Source of the DNA: Cardinalis cardinalis
Taxonomy: Eukaryota > Chordata > Aves > Passeriformes > Cardinalidae
Direction of reading: 5' to 3'
Assembly: GCA_014549065.1 (NCBI GenBank)
Contig: JACDOX010000058.1
Location: 1,364,001-1,428,000, forward strand
Length of the DNA: 64,000 nt
In this document: positions 48,341-61,461 of the stretch, piece after piece
Position numbering within the stretch: the first letter of the stretch is position 1
Layout of the letters: the number at the start of each line of letters is the position of its first letter
Translations under genes and position numbers: made by a program
The notes under the pieces: model-generated
The model's database searches: none
The model's input: only the letters and a program-made list of their open reading frames with translations
Told to the model about the DNA's origin: nothing

Positions 48341-51300
48341 TTGACTAGTTCTGGAAAGAAAAATAATTTGAACTAAGCTAATTTCCCTTTAATGTCTTAG
48401 ATTTGTAATTAAAGATTCCTGTGTTGCAGTTAAGCATAAATAGTGTGTAAAATCACACATAGGAGAGGGCTGNGATGTTAACCCACCATTCCCCAGAGGG
48501 TGTAGCACCCAGCACCTTCTAGCTGGGGTTAGTAGTAGCTTCATTTTCTTCTTCTCTGCGGACTTGCAAGACATCCCCATACATTTCCCTGATTTTTTAC
48601 AGGTACAAGAGAACATCCCTTGGAGGCCAAGTCTTGGGCTGTTACTCACAGAGCAGTGCCAGAAGGATCTGTATATTCACACATTTAGTGTNTGGTCCTT
48701 GCAGGAGCCCGTGCAGGGCCAGGCTGGGCTGGGGCACCTCTTTGGTGGCTGCTGCCCCAGCACCTCTCAAGCCAAAGGTGGAATGTGAATCCCAAGAGGA
48801 GCAATGATGCTTGGAGAGGAGTCTCTGCTGGNAGCAGACCACAAGTGGCATCAAAAGGAGCCATTAAAACCCAAGCTTGGATCTGTTGTCNCTGTGGACC
48901 TTTCTGAGGACCTGGAGTTTTTGGCTGATGGGTTGCTTTGCAGCTCAGGATGGCCAGTGTAGCCAGAGCTGCTGTGCTGGAGTGTGCTGTGCCTCCTTGC
49001 TGTGTCTAAAGGCTGCATGGCCTAACTGCTGGATGGCATATTGTACATGGCAGACTGGCAAGTAGTGGTAACAAAATGATTTTGTCCCCCAACAAAGTTA
49101 ATTGAATGAGATTTAGTGTTGCTAAGAGATTTGGACTGCATCCCTCGAACTTCAGGAGATTAGGCTGCCAAGCAGGAGGCACTGCAGAGGGGCTGGCCCC
49201 ATGCCAGTAANCAAAGCTTTATCAGGATGATATGTTAATATTTGTGTGTACTGTAAAATTNAAAAAAAAATNAAAAAGGGAGGGGCAGAGTGGTGGACTG
49301 CCTCATCTGCTACTCTGGCATNGAAATTCCCATTGAAGCTGATGGTAGCACGCTAATGCTTCTGCAAAAAAATGTAAGTGATTTCAAAACAGCTTGGTTG
49401 CAATGGAAAACAGATGCCTAATGCAGTCCACCTTCATCTGTGGTTCAGCAGATCTTACATGGGAAAATATTTGTCTTATGAGAAGGCCCAGGGGCCCCAG
49501 TTGACATCAGAGTTGAGTTTGATGAGGGGTTTCTTTAGGATGCAGCAATGCTGACTCAGCAGGGTGTGGATGGATACAGCATTTCACTGCCTGGGCACCA
49601 AGCTGGCCATGCCTGGGTTCAACATCACTGGAAAACTCTGTGACCATGGGAGTGTAAGACTGCACTTGAGGTGGCAAACCATGATGAAAAACTCAGCCTA
49701 CAGGAAAAAAAAGTGAACAAACTGATCAGAAATGCAGGCAGTGGTGAGACACTCAGTTTCTTTCACCTGACACAATATAGACAGGGAAAATTCCAGGAGC
49801 ACCACAGTGGATCCTGGAGGCTGAGAAGGTCCTCCTGAATTTCATCTGAACTTTGGACAGTTAAAACATCAAAGCTGGTGCCAAAATGTATTTTCCTGAA
49901 TTAATTACTGGAAAGAAGTTAACGGGAGAAGATAATGGAGTAGATGCTGGAAGTAAGGAGCAACAGGATGGTCAGGAGGGAATTCCCTGTTGGCTTAGCT
50001 AGTGATGTGTGCCNTGCTTAGAAGAAATGTTTTCTGGATGTGGATGTATGTGAGATGTTTGAGAAGGCCCCTGGCAGTACTCCTGCCTGGTTCTGACTTG
50101 CTTACTGCTAACAGGCTTTCACCCTGGGGATTTGGATCNGAGTGTGCTGGGTGCTGGAAGCACACATGGATGGGTGTGGAGTGTCACCACTTCAGTGGCA
50201 GCTGACCTGAGTCTTACCAGAACCCCTAGGGATATTTTCATCTGAGGACCACAGCATCAAAGTGTAGCATGGACTTCTTTCACCATATGAAAACTGCAGG
50301 ACCTGTACAGATGTTGGGAGAAAGGGGAAGACCTTGGGATTTGATGATAAAGGACAGCACAGTCCACAGAGCTTGACAGTTTTAGTTGCAACTGTAACAC
50401 AGGAGCTACAGCTTTCCTTTTTTGCCAATAGACAGGTAAAGCCTGGGCTTTCCAAATCACACTTTTCTTTCTCTTCCAGCTTATTGCCTGCTTTCTTAAG
50501 CACTATGCCTAAAATCCTGGTCCCAGTGAGGCAGAATGGCAAATATCCCATTGGCTCCAGTGCTATTCCTCAGCTACAGTGACACACTTGCCCTCTTCAC
50601 TGGCTAAACTCTGAACCTACACATCCAGAAGTCACATAAAATCAACACTGAGGTCACAGGAAGTCCTCATTTTTGATATAAAGAACAGTCTATAGGCTGA
50701 CTCAGCTAATCTTTAGATCACTGACAGGAAGAGTAAGGCTTGGGAGCCTTTTGTAGCTCAACCCAGAGACAGGTTCAAGTCCACCCTGATTAACTGCTGT
50801 CCTCTGTCTCTACAACACAGATTAGATGTGTCTGCATGGGTTTTAGTAGACAGGTTTTACACCTACAAGATGTTTCCTCTTTGCCACCCCCCTCACCTGC
50901 CAGCACTGGGGTGAGGTACAAGTGTGANATTTGTGCTGTTTCTATAGCCTGCAAGCCTGCCCAATCCCTGAAAGACCCAGGCTCCAGGAGAGGGGATGAG
51001 GAATGCATCAAGCATTTCTTGGCTTGGCAGCTGATAGCTGGGTGAAGATAGATACTTGTGTATGTCCCATTATCTGGCTCTGGGAATAAGGTGATGATTC
51101 ACTCCAAGTGCTTTATCACAGCTCCACATCAGAAGGGAACTGTAGAGAAAACTTATCTCAGGACTGTCTTGACTTTTTCAGATTTGAATGATTATGTGGA
51201 TCCAATTGGTTGTAAGTTTTACATTCCTTTAATGAGGCTTTTCCATCTCAATAGTCAGTTGTTTGCACAGAAAAACTCCCACTTCATATTATTTTTTATT

Positions 51301-54300
51301 GCCCTAGGCTGTGTGTGTCTAATTTTTTCTGTATCCCAGAAATGCTCTCTCCAGCATTTTGGGAGGATTCAGCTTGAGCGCTGCCCTGCCTTCTTGAGTG
51401 CTCAGGAAACACAGAGCAGCACTCTCTGCTGGCATACAGCAACAGGAGCTAGGAAGCCTAAAGCTAAACCCAAATTCATCCTGGTGGAAACTTGATTTTA
51501 GTGGATGAAATATATCACTGAAGGAAAGCTGGATTTATCTCCAAACACCACATCTCCCAACTCCATAGGAGTTCAAATGATCTAATCCTAGCAACTTTAA
51601 ATGATGTAAGGCAACTTTCAGTCCAAAAGCTTTTTCTCCTGTCAATTTNCTCCTGTGACTTTTCTCCATTTGTGTGTCTTTCCATGCTCAACTGGCATCA
51701 GCAGCAGAGAGGGAAGAAAGTAATAACTACAGCAGTCACTGCCAGAGCAAAAAGGGAAGTGTGCAACTTTTTTTTGTAATGTCCAGAGAGGGAAAAACCA
51801 TGAGCACAAAACTTGTGTACTGAGTTTTATCTTTACATTCCTTCTAGTAAGGACTGGTGTTGTATTAAAAAAGTTTATTGATGAAAACAGACCTTATATT
51901 AGAGGTATTAAAATAATATTGAAATAANTTTTCNCTGGTTTAAGAAACACCAGCAGAAGGTTCTTTGTTCATATTTTTCTTTTTTCTNTGGGTTGCAAGG
52001 ATTGATTTATCTCTTCCAGTAAAATGCTGGTACTGAGACCATCACCAGGGCTGGCCCCTTGAAACAACAGCTCTTCATTTCTCTCCTCTGCATTTAGCTG
52101 GAAAGGGGCTCCTTGGCTGCACAGGGAGCTCCTCACTGACAGGCTCCTTCTGCTGGGCCTTCAGGAGCTGATGGAATGAGGGGGAGTGGAGGAGCTACAC
52201 CTCCTTCTCCTCTGGTTGAATGTCATTTACAAAGAAAGTATCGGAAGTTCTTAGTTTCACATTTTGATCTCATTTCCCATTCGGCAGCTCAGTACAGATG
52301 TGGATTTTCCAAGCCATCTGATATGTTTGGATAATAAAAGCCTGTTAGGTCTTTTGGGAAAAAGCTGATATACATTTGCCAACATTTTTGTAGATGTTTT
52401 CCAAGCACAGTTTTCCAGCTGAACCCCAGAGGATGGGCAGGCTGGGNGCTGCTGGAGGGCTGTGTGCTTATTTTCATCCATTTTTAATGTGCTTAAAAAA
52501 AGAAAGAAGACAATGCCCTTTCTTTGTGACCAACATCTCTAAAATGATACAGTTCTGGGGGTTGTCGTACAGAAGACTTTCTAATAAAATCTTAATTCAT
52601 ATATTTTAACCTAGTTTTCTATTTTTCTACCAAAACATTGAAAAAGTTGCACTNTCTTCCCCATGCATGAAATGATGAGAGATTTTCACATGCTCTGAAT
52701 CAGAAAAAGCAAATTAAAATCCTATACTATGTTTTTTGGAAAGCCCTTAGACCTGTCAGTTCCCATGGGGAACTCCCAGGACATGATCTACAGTGCATTT
52801 TGGGCCACCTTGCAGACCTGTTGTGAGATGGTTATTTCTCCAAGGAGATGTACCTTGGTCCTCTGTGCTGCCTGTTTGCTTCCCACTTCCTTCTGCCATT
52901 CTGAGTACCTGTACTCTTTCTCTGAGAAATATCCTTTCCTTCTGAAACTGATCCTTGTCCTTTCAAGTTTCTTCTCTTCCTTTGTTGTCAATAGTTCTAC
53001 AGAATAAAATAGAGGAATGTAAATTCCTCCTTCATCTTTTCTACCTTCTTTCTTATGATATGTCCTCCCACTGAAAGGGCAAACATAGTCTTTAGAACTG
53101 CTCTTCATGAGCTGGAGAACTTGCACTCCAGGCTTTGCATGGATCCAGTGCACGTGGATCTAGAGATCAGCGTGTCAAGTGAATCCAGGGCTCAGCACAC
53201 ACTGATTTTTCAGGACTAAAACTGAAGACACCATTGCTTTATAAAGCTGTGTGCAGTGAGATCCTCTAGAGAAATCTCATTGGCCTCAGATGTCTAATGT
53301 AAACTTTAGCCTTGTCACAGTAGAGAAAATGACATAAAAGAAGTTAACAGTTCCCTGAAATGTGGCTTTGTTTTGCTGTTATGTGTGAGCTGAAAAGCCT
53401 CCTGTGCCTACAGGAGGAAGGAAGATTTTTTTTCTCTTAGAACTCTTAAATCATTAGAAGATTATTCTCTTAGAACCTAAAAACATCAAAGAAACTTCAA
53501 ACACTAGGCAAGAAGACTGTTACAGGTGACATAGTTGTAATTTGCTGACATTTTAATCAGCACAATAGCACTGAAGGTCATGATGCTCTGGCCCCTTTAT
53601 TCTTTCCTCAGCTGTTCAGTTAATGGATGGATTAATTGGTAGCTGTCAAGCTTGANCTGAATGTACTGAAAGTTTTTGCAACACTGCTCTGTCCACTTGA
53701 AGGCAAGTAATATGGTTCAGAAAAATGTCAATTAGAAAGCAATTTCCATGTATTCACAGCTTACTCAAAGTGTTATAATTCCACCCAATGCTTTCTATGC
53801 TGCTTGCTCTTTCAATGCTCATCTATTTACTTCTGTTATCTACTTTATTGTGAAGTCCCAGAGATCAGACTGTCTCCTTTATTGTACCCATGCAAAGTGC
53901 CCACTGGAGCCTGGCTTTCCTTCTTGCAGGAGCTCACTGCAAGGTGCTGCTGCGATTAATGTGAGCATGGAAAGTTGGAATAACCTCCTTGTAGCTGCTC
54001 TGAGTGATGAATGTGTGTGAGGAAGTCTCCGAAGATTTTTCCTATAATAAAATATTATTTTTCACATTAACAATTCCAAAATAACTGAACTTTGACTTGC
54101 ACTCTTCAGTCCATGTTTCCCAGAGTTTGTGTTCACTAAGCTNTTCTGCTGCTGAGAGTGAAAATCTGGCCCCATGTGAGCCTTGCCCAGTCCCAGGAAA
54201 CAGTGGCCAACCCAAGCTCTCTCTTGCTGCTAGATTTTGAGGAGCAGATTTTTTTTGTTTGCATCTTTATAAACTTCCAGATCACACTATAGCTTGAGCA

Positions 54301-54484
54301 CATATCTTCAAAAAGTATGAAAAATATTTCAAATAAATGAAGATGCATTTTACAAATAGATATTTTTAACTGGTCAAGGAAAAACTGCTTATTAAAGGAC
54401 AATACTCCTTTTACAGATGTATCACAGTGGTGGGGGTAGGCATGGATGTGGTAAANGTTAGTGGCTTTTTTGCTTAATTTGCAG

Positions 54485-54567
54485 TCTAACGCTTAAGATA
54501 AAGTATTTGGGCAGGATCTTGGAGAATTGGACTCTGAAAATAATAACCCCACTCCATACTGGTTTTG
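54485..54567 (+). other. Candidate exon of the rightward unit
   Basis: An 83-base segment follows a strong acceptor (GGCTTTTTTGCTTAATTTGCAG) and ends at the strong donor GTAAGTCAC. Only one frame is open across it, reading LTLKIKYLGRILENWTLKI and continuing ITPLHTGF, with one base left at each end. I do not recognise the sequence. Both splice signals are among the best in the right half. The exon could be coding or non-coding, and chance remains plausible. Confidence 0.2.
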
Positions 54568-55165
54568 GTAAGTCACGCATAATCTCTTGCTACATGAGAA
54601 CCTTGTCTGTGAAGTGAGGACTGCAGGCAGGAGTGGGAGAGGTCTGTGCCATCCTGACTGCCACTGGAACTGCTGTGCCACCCTGCCCTGGGTGCTCCCT
54701 GTCAGGAGGAGGGAGAGGTTCTGAACATCTCTCAGGCAGTTCCTAAGGCTGAGCTCCCTATCTGGTGGGCAGGGCTATGTCCTGTATCTGACAAGGTCTC
54801 TGCTAACTCTCTTGTTTTGCAACTTATCTTACCTGCACAGTGAAGNAGCTGATTTCAGCAGGTTTTGATGCTTCATTAAAACATTAACAGTGCAGCATCA
54901 CCGAGCAATATGTTGGATGCAATGNTTATTCTCTCAGAACTTCTCTCTGAAGGCATTCAACAAGGGCAGAAGAGCATGGTGGAAAAGCAGTGACATTTGA
55001 GAGCTGTGGTTGTCTGTAGGATTTGGTCTTGGCACCCATTTAATGTCCCTAAACTGTTCCTGGATCCCTCTGGGTGANCATGGTAAGGTATTGGTGATGT
55101 TTCTGCCCAACGTCCAGGAGGAATGGGACATCTGCCTCCATGGGTATCAGAAGACTAATTAATTA

Positions 55166-55210
55166 CTTTACTATACTATATTATTCTATATTATATTACA
55201 CTATATTACA
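55166..55210. repeat. AT-rich low-complexity tract
   Basis: Irregular TACTATA/TATATTA units form a short low-complexity tract. No function is seen. Confidence 0.8.
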
Positions 55211-55280
55211 TCTCAACTGAAGCTGCACAAGCACCCAACTCAACTCAACTGCCCAGAATCTTGTGACTGTTTGCTGACAG

Positions 55281-55338
55281 ACAGTTTGGACTCGCGCTTG
55301 GCCTGATAGGCCAAGGAAACAAAACACCATCCTTTTGG
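55281..55338 (+). other. Weak candidate exon
   Basis: The acceptor TGTGACTGTTTGCTGACAG is followed by 58 bases with an open frame (TVWTRAWPDRPRKQNTILL) and the donor GTAAGCAAT. The peptide is not recognised. It is listed because both splice signals are acceptable and the strand fits. Confidence 0.1.
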
Positions 55339-57144
55339 GTAAGCAATCTCCATATTGCATTCTACTTTGGCACAACACAGGAGCAGCAAATAAGATAAGA
55401 ATTCTTTTGATCATTCTTTTCAATGCTTCTNTCAGGTTCAGAGAATGTGAATCCCACAGTAAGGGATCCAGCTAATCTGCAGAACCACATCACTTTCAGC
55501 CATTTCTCGTTGAAAGGCTGAGACAAGCTGAGATGAGAAAGCCCATGGAGGTGCAAGCAGTGGGTGTGGTTGAGTGAAGCCCACCTGGATGTCCAGTAGT
55601 ACGGAAGTTTGAGAAACGTTGGATTAGGCCATCACAAGGATATGGCCTAAATCACCAGATGTGAGGAATACCAAGTGATTGTAATGAGTGNTTCCTCAGT
55701 GTTTGACCCACAGAATTTCAAAGCTGGGGATGGTCATGCAAACTGTATGTGTAGCAGAGAAGACAAATCTGAGTTACTGGAGAAAGGGATTANCTGTTCC
55801 TGGGGCCTGGGGCCAGGGCTCTTCATCCAGATTAGCCCAGAGAGGTTTTTGTTCTTTTGGGTCTAGAATAAAGATTGTACTATAAAAAAATCCAACAGAT
55901 GCTTAACTGTCATGTTGTGAATGTCATCACTGTAATTAAATGCCTCAGCTTCTTGCCTTAAACAAGTAGTTTCTATGAGAANTCATCACTGAAAAAAAAA
56001 TTAAAAACCCAAATGGTGTGATACGGAAAGGGCAAAGGGGAAGACTGTGCTTTTCTTCTTCTTAATCTTGATTCAGCACCTAAAACTCCCCCTAGTAGGA
56101 CCTGCTGCCTCATATGTGGGGATGATGTGGGCAGCTTTCCCTGGTCTCAAGCCCCAAGTTCTCTCAGGAGCTTNATGGTGAAGTGTGAATACTTTAGCCT
56201 CACTTTGCAGATGGATGCATCAAGACAGAAACCTTAAGCTGCAATGCCATGACTCAAGTGCTGCATCACTGTGTACCTGTGAGCCTTGTGTTTAGGGGAC
56301 CTGCTGTCCTGTGAACTCAGACCTCCCTTGGGAATTCACAGTGGGAGTGGTAGCCTAAGGCTGGGATTTGCAGACATCTGCCCAGGCAAAGGGAAATGCC
56401 CAGGTGTCATGTTCTTGTGCAAAGCCTCTTTCTTCTAGTAGTTCCTAGCTGTGAGTGGGGAAAGGCTCAGCTCTTTCTTCTGACATGCATAAGGTGCTCT
56501 TTGAAGGCCCAAAGGCTCTGGTCCCTGTTTATTCTTGTCTGCCCAAGCACATGTCCAAGGCAGGCACAGATCCTTGGGTCTTCAGGGCAGCCTTGGTTTC
56601 CCTGCTGAAGCTGGATGTCCCCAAGTCCTCCATCTGCTTGCACATGATGTTTTGTCTCTTGCTGAAACACACCCTGAAAATACAAAAAGTGCGGACAGCT
56701 TCTGGTCTGAAAGTCCCCCACGGAGCTACATCCCCATTTTGGGACTATTAAAGGATTGAGTGTTACAGCTGAGGCAAAATATAAGTGCCAGGAATACCTG
56801 GATGTTAGATGCTGCTGTTAGAAAAAGTAGGTTAGAAGCTCTTATTTCCTGCAAATCTGTATCTAAAGTGACTTTCCAAGGTGAGGAAAAAACCAGTCAG
56901 GCTCAGTTTCNTGTAGGTGCAGAACAGCCTCTTGATTTCCTTCTTCACAGTGTTTTTTTCCTCTCCTTTCTTTCTGTCACTATTCAATCAGAGCCAAATC
57001 CTTCCAGCTTCCCCAGGGAGGCTGTCCCAGGTCTAATACTCATGCCTCCCCTGGTTCAGTTAAAAACAAAGGGCCTCAGGCCAAGCATCTCAGCTTGAGA
57101 CCCTCAAAGTTGTTTGGGTTCCCAATGTCCAAGATGAAGGATGG

Positions 57145-57225
57145 CTTCCTATCAGTGACACCTTCCTATCAGTGACACCTTCCTATCAGTGACACCTTCC
57201 TATCAGTGACACCCTCCTATCAGTG
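57145..57225 (+). repeat. 17-base minisatellite, 4.8 copies
   Basis: The unit CTTCCTATCAGTGACAC is repeated four times perfectly. A fifth partial copy of 13 bases has one substitution (CCTCCTATCAGTG). The near-perfect identity means a recent expansion, and copy number is probably variable between individuals. Confidence 0.95.
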
Positions 57226-57710
57226 CTTAGGAGGGAAGGGCTTTGGCACACAAGACAGTTAAAACTTTGGGTGAGAGGTGTTTAGATACTTGGGCAGGAT
57301 CTTTGGGATCACATGCAAACATGCAAATTGATGAAAGGCTCCTTACCTGTAAATTCCAAATTTCAGCCCAATTTCCAGCCTCTCCAGGCCCTTCTGAGCA
57401 GCAGCCTGCTCTCCAGTGTATCACTATGCTGGTTTGGTGACTGCATCTTTGCAGAGAATGCCCCCAGTCCCATCAGTCAACCCATTAGGGCAGACAAGAA
57501 GCAATGCTGGTCCCACCACTGGTCTGAGGGATGTGTCCAGTCCCTGGCTGCCAGCTGGACTTTGCAGTGCTGCTTACACCTCCCTCAGCCTGGTGGCACC
57601 GTCCATTTCCACCCACCTTATTGTTCTCTTATCCAACCCACATTCCACCACTCTGACGACGAACACACAATGGGAGACTGTGTCAAAAGTTCAGGGGGGC
57701 AACAACACTG
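57226..57710. other. Spacer between minisatellite and hexanucleotide repeat
   Basis: No gene recognised. Overlapping open frames start here and run into the hexanucleotide repeat, and they are artefacts of that repeat. Confidence 0.6.
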
Positions 57711-57976
57711 CCTTCTCCTCCTTCTCCTTCTCCTTCTCCTTCTCCTTCTCCTTCTCCTTCTCCTTCTCCTTCTCCTTCTCCTTCTCCTTCTCCTTCTCCT
57801 TCTCCTTCTCCTNNNNNNNNNNNNNNNNNNNNNNNNNNNNNNNNNNNNNNNNNNNNNNNNNNNNNNNNNNNNNNNNNNNNNNTCTCCTTCTCCTTCTCCT
57901 TCTCCTTCTCCTTCTCCTTCTCCTTCTCCTTCTCCTTCTCCTTCTCCTTCTCCTTCTCCTTCTCCTTCTCCTTCTC
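57711..57976 (+). repeat. (TTCTCC)n hexanucleotide repeat with internal assembly gap
   Basis: After a slightly irregular start the tract is a perfect TTCTCC repeat on both sides of a 70-base N gap, about 15 units visible on each side. The opposite strand is the pure purine repeat GGAGAA. In any frame it would give only two-residue or single-residue runs (Leu, Ser-Phe or Ser-Pro), so it is not coding. Polypurine/polypyrimidine mirror tracts can form intramolecular triplexes. The lack of interruptions suggests instability. True length is unknown because of the gap. Confidence 0.97.
57813..57882. other. Assembly gap (70 N) inside the hexanucleotide repeat
   Basis: The repeat phase is identical on both sides, so the gap almost certainly contains more of the same hexanucleotide. 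Its real length may be larger or smaller than 70. Confidence 0.98.
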
Positions 57977-58139
57977 CACTGCTGGTTGCCTCATCACAGA
58001 AAGCAGATCAATACCAGCTTAGGCATGGTTTGGCTTGTACCTGAATTCAGTCAGCTTTGCACCACACTCCCTCCACCTTCCAGGCTGTGGTTCCATCTCC
58101 TTGCCTCCCCTGGAGCTGACATCCCTCCAACATCTCCCC

Positions 58140-58560
58140 ATGCTGCTGTAAAAGTAATTGAACGTGGTACTGAGCAGCTGACTCTGAGACATTCCCTGCA
58201 ATTGTCCAAACCACTTGTATTCTGGAGAAATACAGATGATTACATTCAAGATGGAATAATTACATAGTGGAGTCTTGCAATATTTATGTGAAAGGTTATT
58301 ACACCAGAGCTCCAAANGTTAGCAAAATCACCTCAGGAAAACAGCATGCAGGGTTTGCATGTCGGTCTCCTGCTCTCATAATGCTCACTCATGTTTATGT
58401 GCAGACTTATATGGGTTTTTATTGCTAATATCCTTCTCATTATTAGCCCTTTTGAGTTTTATGGTATATCTTTTTGGCACAAAATCAATTGAGAGTTTCC
58501 AATTACGTTTGCAGAGAGAAGATGCTGTTTACATGTTGCTGTGTAAATATTGGACAGAGA
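58140..58560. promoter_or_regulatory. Candidate conserved non-coding element
   Basis: A repeat-free block beginning right after the tandem-repeat cluster, with varied motifs: AAAGTAATTGAAC, GATGATTACATTC, GGAATAATTACATAG, GGTTTGCATG and a TTATTGCTAATATCC region. The mixture of homeodomain cores and complex unique sequence is enhancer-like. Limits are approximate and conservation is untested. Confidence 0.22.
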
Positions 58561-61420
58561 GATCTATGTGGGAGCATCAGGCATGGTGCTGGGTCAGAGA
58601 CACCAGAGGGTTAGTTGCAGGACTCCTGTGGCCAAGAGGACAGAGTTTGCTGCCCGTTACATCATCATCTCTCANCTGGATGGAACAGCAGGACTATAGA
58701 TGTGGGAGGGATAGGAACTTCAAACACAGCTTTCCCTGAGGCACTGCAGGCTGGGACATGCAGGAACTCCTATCCAGTATTTAGCTGAAGAAGGGCAGGA
58801 GCTCTACAGGCAGTGCTGTGGGTCTGGCCCTTGGTGAGGTGGGACCTGCCTTGTGCAGAGCTCTCCCTGTGCACTTGTGAGACCTCATANGGGCACACAG
58901 TGCAGTGTTAGGCAACATGCCACATGAATCACTGTGCAGGGGCTGGAAAAATGTAACAACATATGGAGCTGAGTTTGAGGAAGGAATTGAAAACAAACGT
59001 CATAACTTGAGCATTTTCCTCCCATTACAGCTATTCACATGTGCCACTGATGCTTGATAGGGGCCTCCCTGCTCACTGGGGAGTTATCTGGAAGTTGTCA
59101 CTGGAGCACTTGCTCTCCAGAAGCCTTTCACCAACTCTGTTTGCAGCTGCTTTGGATGAGGAGTGAATTCTGTGCTGACCTGAGTAAAACACAGTATCTG
59201 CTTCCCTTCAGAAGCTTCATGAACTTCTCTCCCATCTCCATAGCCTCTAAGCTAGATTACGCCTAACCCCAGCAGCTGTTAAATGATCTGCACTGAGGGT
59301 GTTCAGCATGACTTGACAAAGGACCCTATAACCAGGCACAGACCCTCTGGAAACCAGGTTCTGGTGGGCACAACATAGGCACATGCACGTCTGGTTAAAA
59401 CACCATCATGACTCCAATGTAGTCCAAGCAGGCAACACAGCTCCAACCAGGAGATTCCATTCCTTCCCCCAGTAAGCACAAAACCTTGCAAGCCAAGCAG
59501 AAACCAAGTGGGTGGCAGTACTTGCTCTGGTTGGGGTACTAGAGGACACAGGTCAGGGGGAATATGTTGTGCCTGCTGGTACAGACTTCATGTGTTGCAC
59601 TGGCACTCGTCTCTTTGGGCCCTGGGTCTCCAGCTGNAAGAGGAGAGAGGCATAGTGCCCTCTGCCTTAGCTGTTTGCACTTTGACTTCTGCAATGGGCA
59701 TGTTACTGTACCTGAGGAGATTCAAAACTTACTCTGGGAACAGAAGCTGCAAGCAGTTAAATCATAGGAAAAACAAACTTCAATACAGAAAGGTAAAACA
59801 CAAGAGTTAGAATAGAATAAATTCGCCTGAAAGCAGGAACTCAGCAAGAGGTTGGAGGGACTAAACCCACAGCATTGCCAGCATTACAGATATGTCTGTC
59901 AAACAATTCCTGTTGGGGTGTCTCCATTGGTCAAGCTGCCAGCCAAGGCACATCTGGCTCCCTTGTCTCCAGCCCGGAGCCCTGGCAACCACAGAAGCAA
60001 TCCTTGTGATGTAGGAAGACCATGGCTAAACTCTTCATTTCTGACTGTTTTTTTCATCCTCTCTCAGTGCATTCATTGCAATCAGCACTGCATTCCACTA
60101 ATGAATGGGGCTGGCAGGAAGGGGGGTTCATTGACCTCTCTCAGGGGTTGGTTTTAGGTGTGGGACTCCTCGGGAGTAACTCACTAATTTCATCCTTAAA
60201 ATTGTGCTCAGTGCTCTTGTGATGTCCCTTCTCTGTCTCCTGAGTGTGAAATTGGTTATACAAAGCCAGCCAAGCACCTCCTCAGGATGTGAACCTCAAA
60301 ATGCAGCTCTGTACCACATGGTGACATCATTTAATCAGTGTCTGTCCGATGGCACTAGTGGGGACAGTTTCTGGGACTGCCACGGGGCCCAGGGCTGGGG
60401 AAGGAAGCAGGAGGGGGTTCCCAGCTTGGCACTGGGGGGGCAGTGCAGGGGTAGAGGTGTTCCCAGGCTCTGCTGGTGCCTGGAGCCCTCTTGTGGAGGG
60501 CTCGCTCATCCAGGGTCGGGATTAGCTCCCATTTGAAATAGGGCTCACTGGCTTCTTACGAGTTTCAGAGTGGCTTTTTTTTGAGAGACTGAGATTTTCG
60601 CCTAGGTTGTTCCCCAGAAAATGGTGTGGCAGCTCCAGTTTTACTGGGCCAGGCCAGGTTTCCTCTTTGACCCTCGCAACTGGGCTGGGTCTCAGCTCCT
60701 CTGAAGGACCTGGGGGGATGGACAGTCCCTGTCTTTTTGCAGATAGGTGGAAGGATTCACTCTCTAAAGAGAANTTATCTGTCTAGAGCAGGCCCTTTTA
60801 TAAAGGCTACTCAACAGGTGTATCATGAATCCCTCTGAGAGATCCTACAGTGATCAGATGAAGAACCAGAACACATTATTTCTCTCCACTTCNTATAAAA
60901 GGAGTTGGAGGTGATGAGGTGATGTCAACACCTATGTTGGAGCTATCTGCCACTGGGTGAACTGAATCCCACCATTGTGCCTGGGAGCTTGGTGGGATCT
61001 GAGCAAACTCTGCACCTCATCTCATTCTGAAGAAGAGCCCTTCATGCTGGAGGCCCTGCTGCAAAGAATTAGGTGTTGTTCTTTCAACTACTGCTGTATC
61101 CATGAGTATTCTTATTCACTATGGGCTCTGAGCCAGCATAACTTGAGTGTTAGTTTAATGCCTAAATGGGAGTGGGATGTACTTAAAGTTATTTAGTAAA
61201 TGCTCTGATGGAGCAAGAGGTGCACAAGAATTAGCTGCAAAGTTGGTTGCAGTAAATAGAAGCCAAGGTGGAATCTGGCCAGGGATTCTCTCACTCATTT
61301 CCTTATCCCAGAGCACTTCACTGAGCCTAATGGGCAAAATGTGGCCAAGATTATTCTTTCCATAGTTTAAGTTTTCAACTAAAAATATCTGTAATCCAAG
61401 CTCATTTTCCTTTAACGTAG

Positions 61421-61461
61421 ATAGGCTTTGGCTTCTGCCATCTGGGACATGTACAGACCTG
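61421..61461 (+). other. Weak candidate short exon
   Basis: The acceptor GCTCATTTTCCTTTAACGTAG and the donor CCTG/GTAAGTCTA flank 41 bases with two open frames (IGFGFCHLGHVQT or RLWLLPSGTCTDL). The donor is near-consensus. The segment is too short to judge coding potential. Confidence 0.12.

Larger units (their letters stand above)
39991..57144. other. Long non-coding stretch right of the island, probable intron(s)
   Basis: No recognisable gene or transposon in about 17 kb. The plus strand is T-rich (T>A), opposite to the left flank, as expected for introns transcribed rightward. Open frames present, including 145 codons at 51,058-51,495 and 114 codons at 46,960-47,304, have no known motif. 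Splice-flanked candidates at 40.7, 43.0, 54.5 and 55.3 kb, an X-box at 44.76 kb, a G-quadruplex motif at 45.84 kb and AT-rich candidate enhancers at 42.1 and 48.2 kb are listed separately. Confidence 0.55.

Noticed and set aside
57313..58267. Long open frames of 243 and 283 codons across the tandem repeat
   Set aside because: They consist mainly of poly-Leu, Ser-Phe or Ser-Pro runs encoded by the TTCTCC repeat plus a stretch of N; there is no coding signal outside the repeat.
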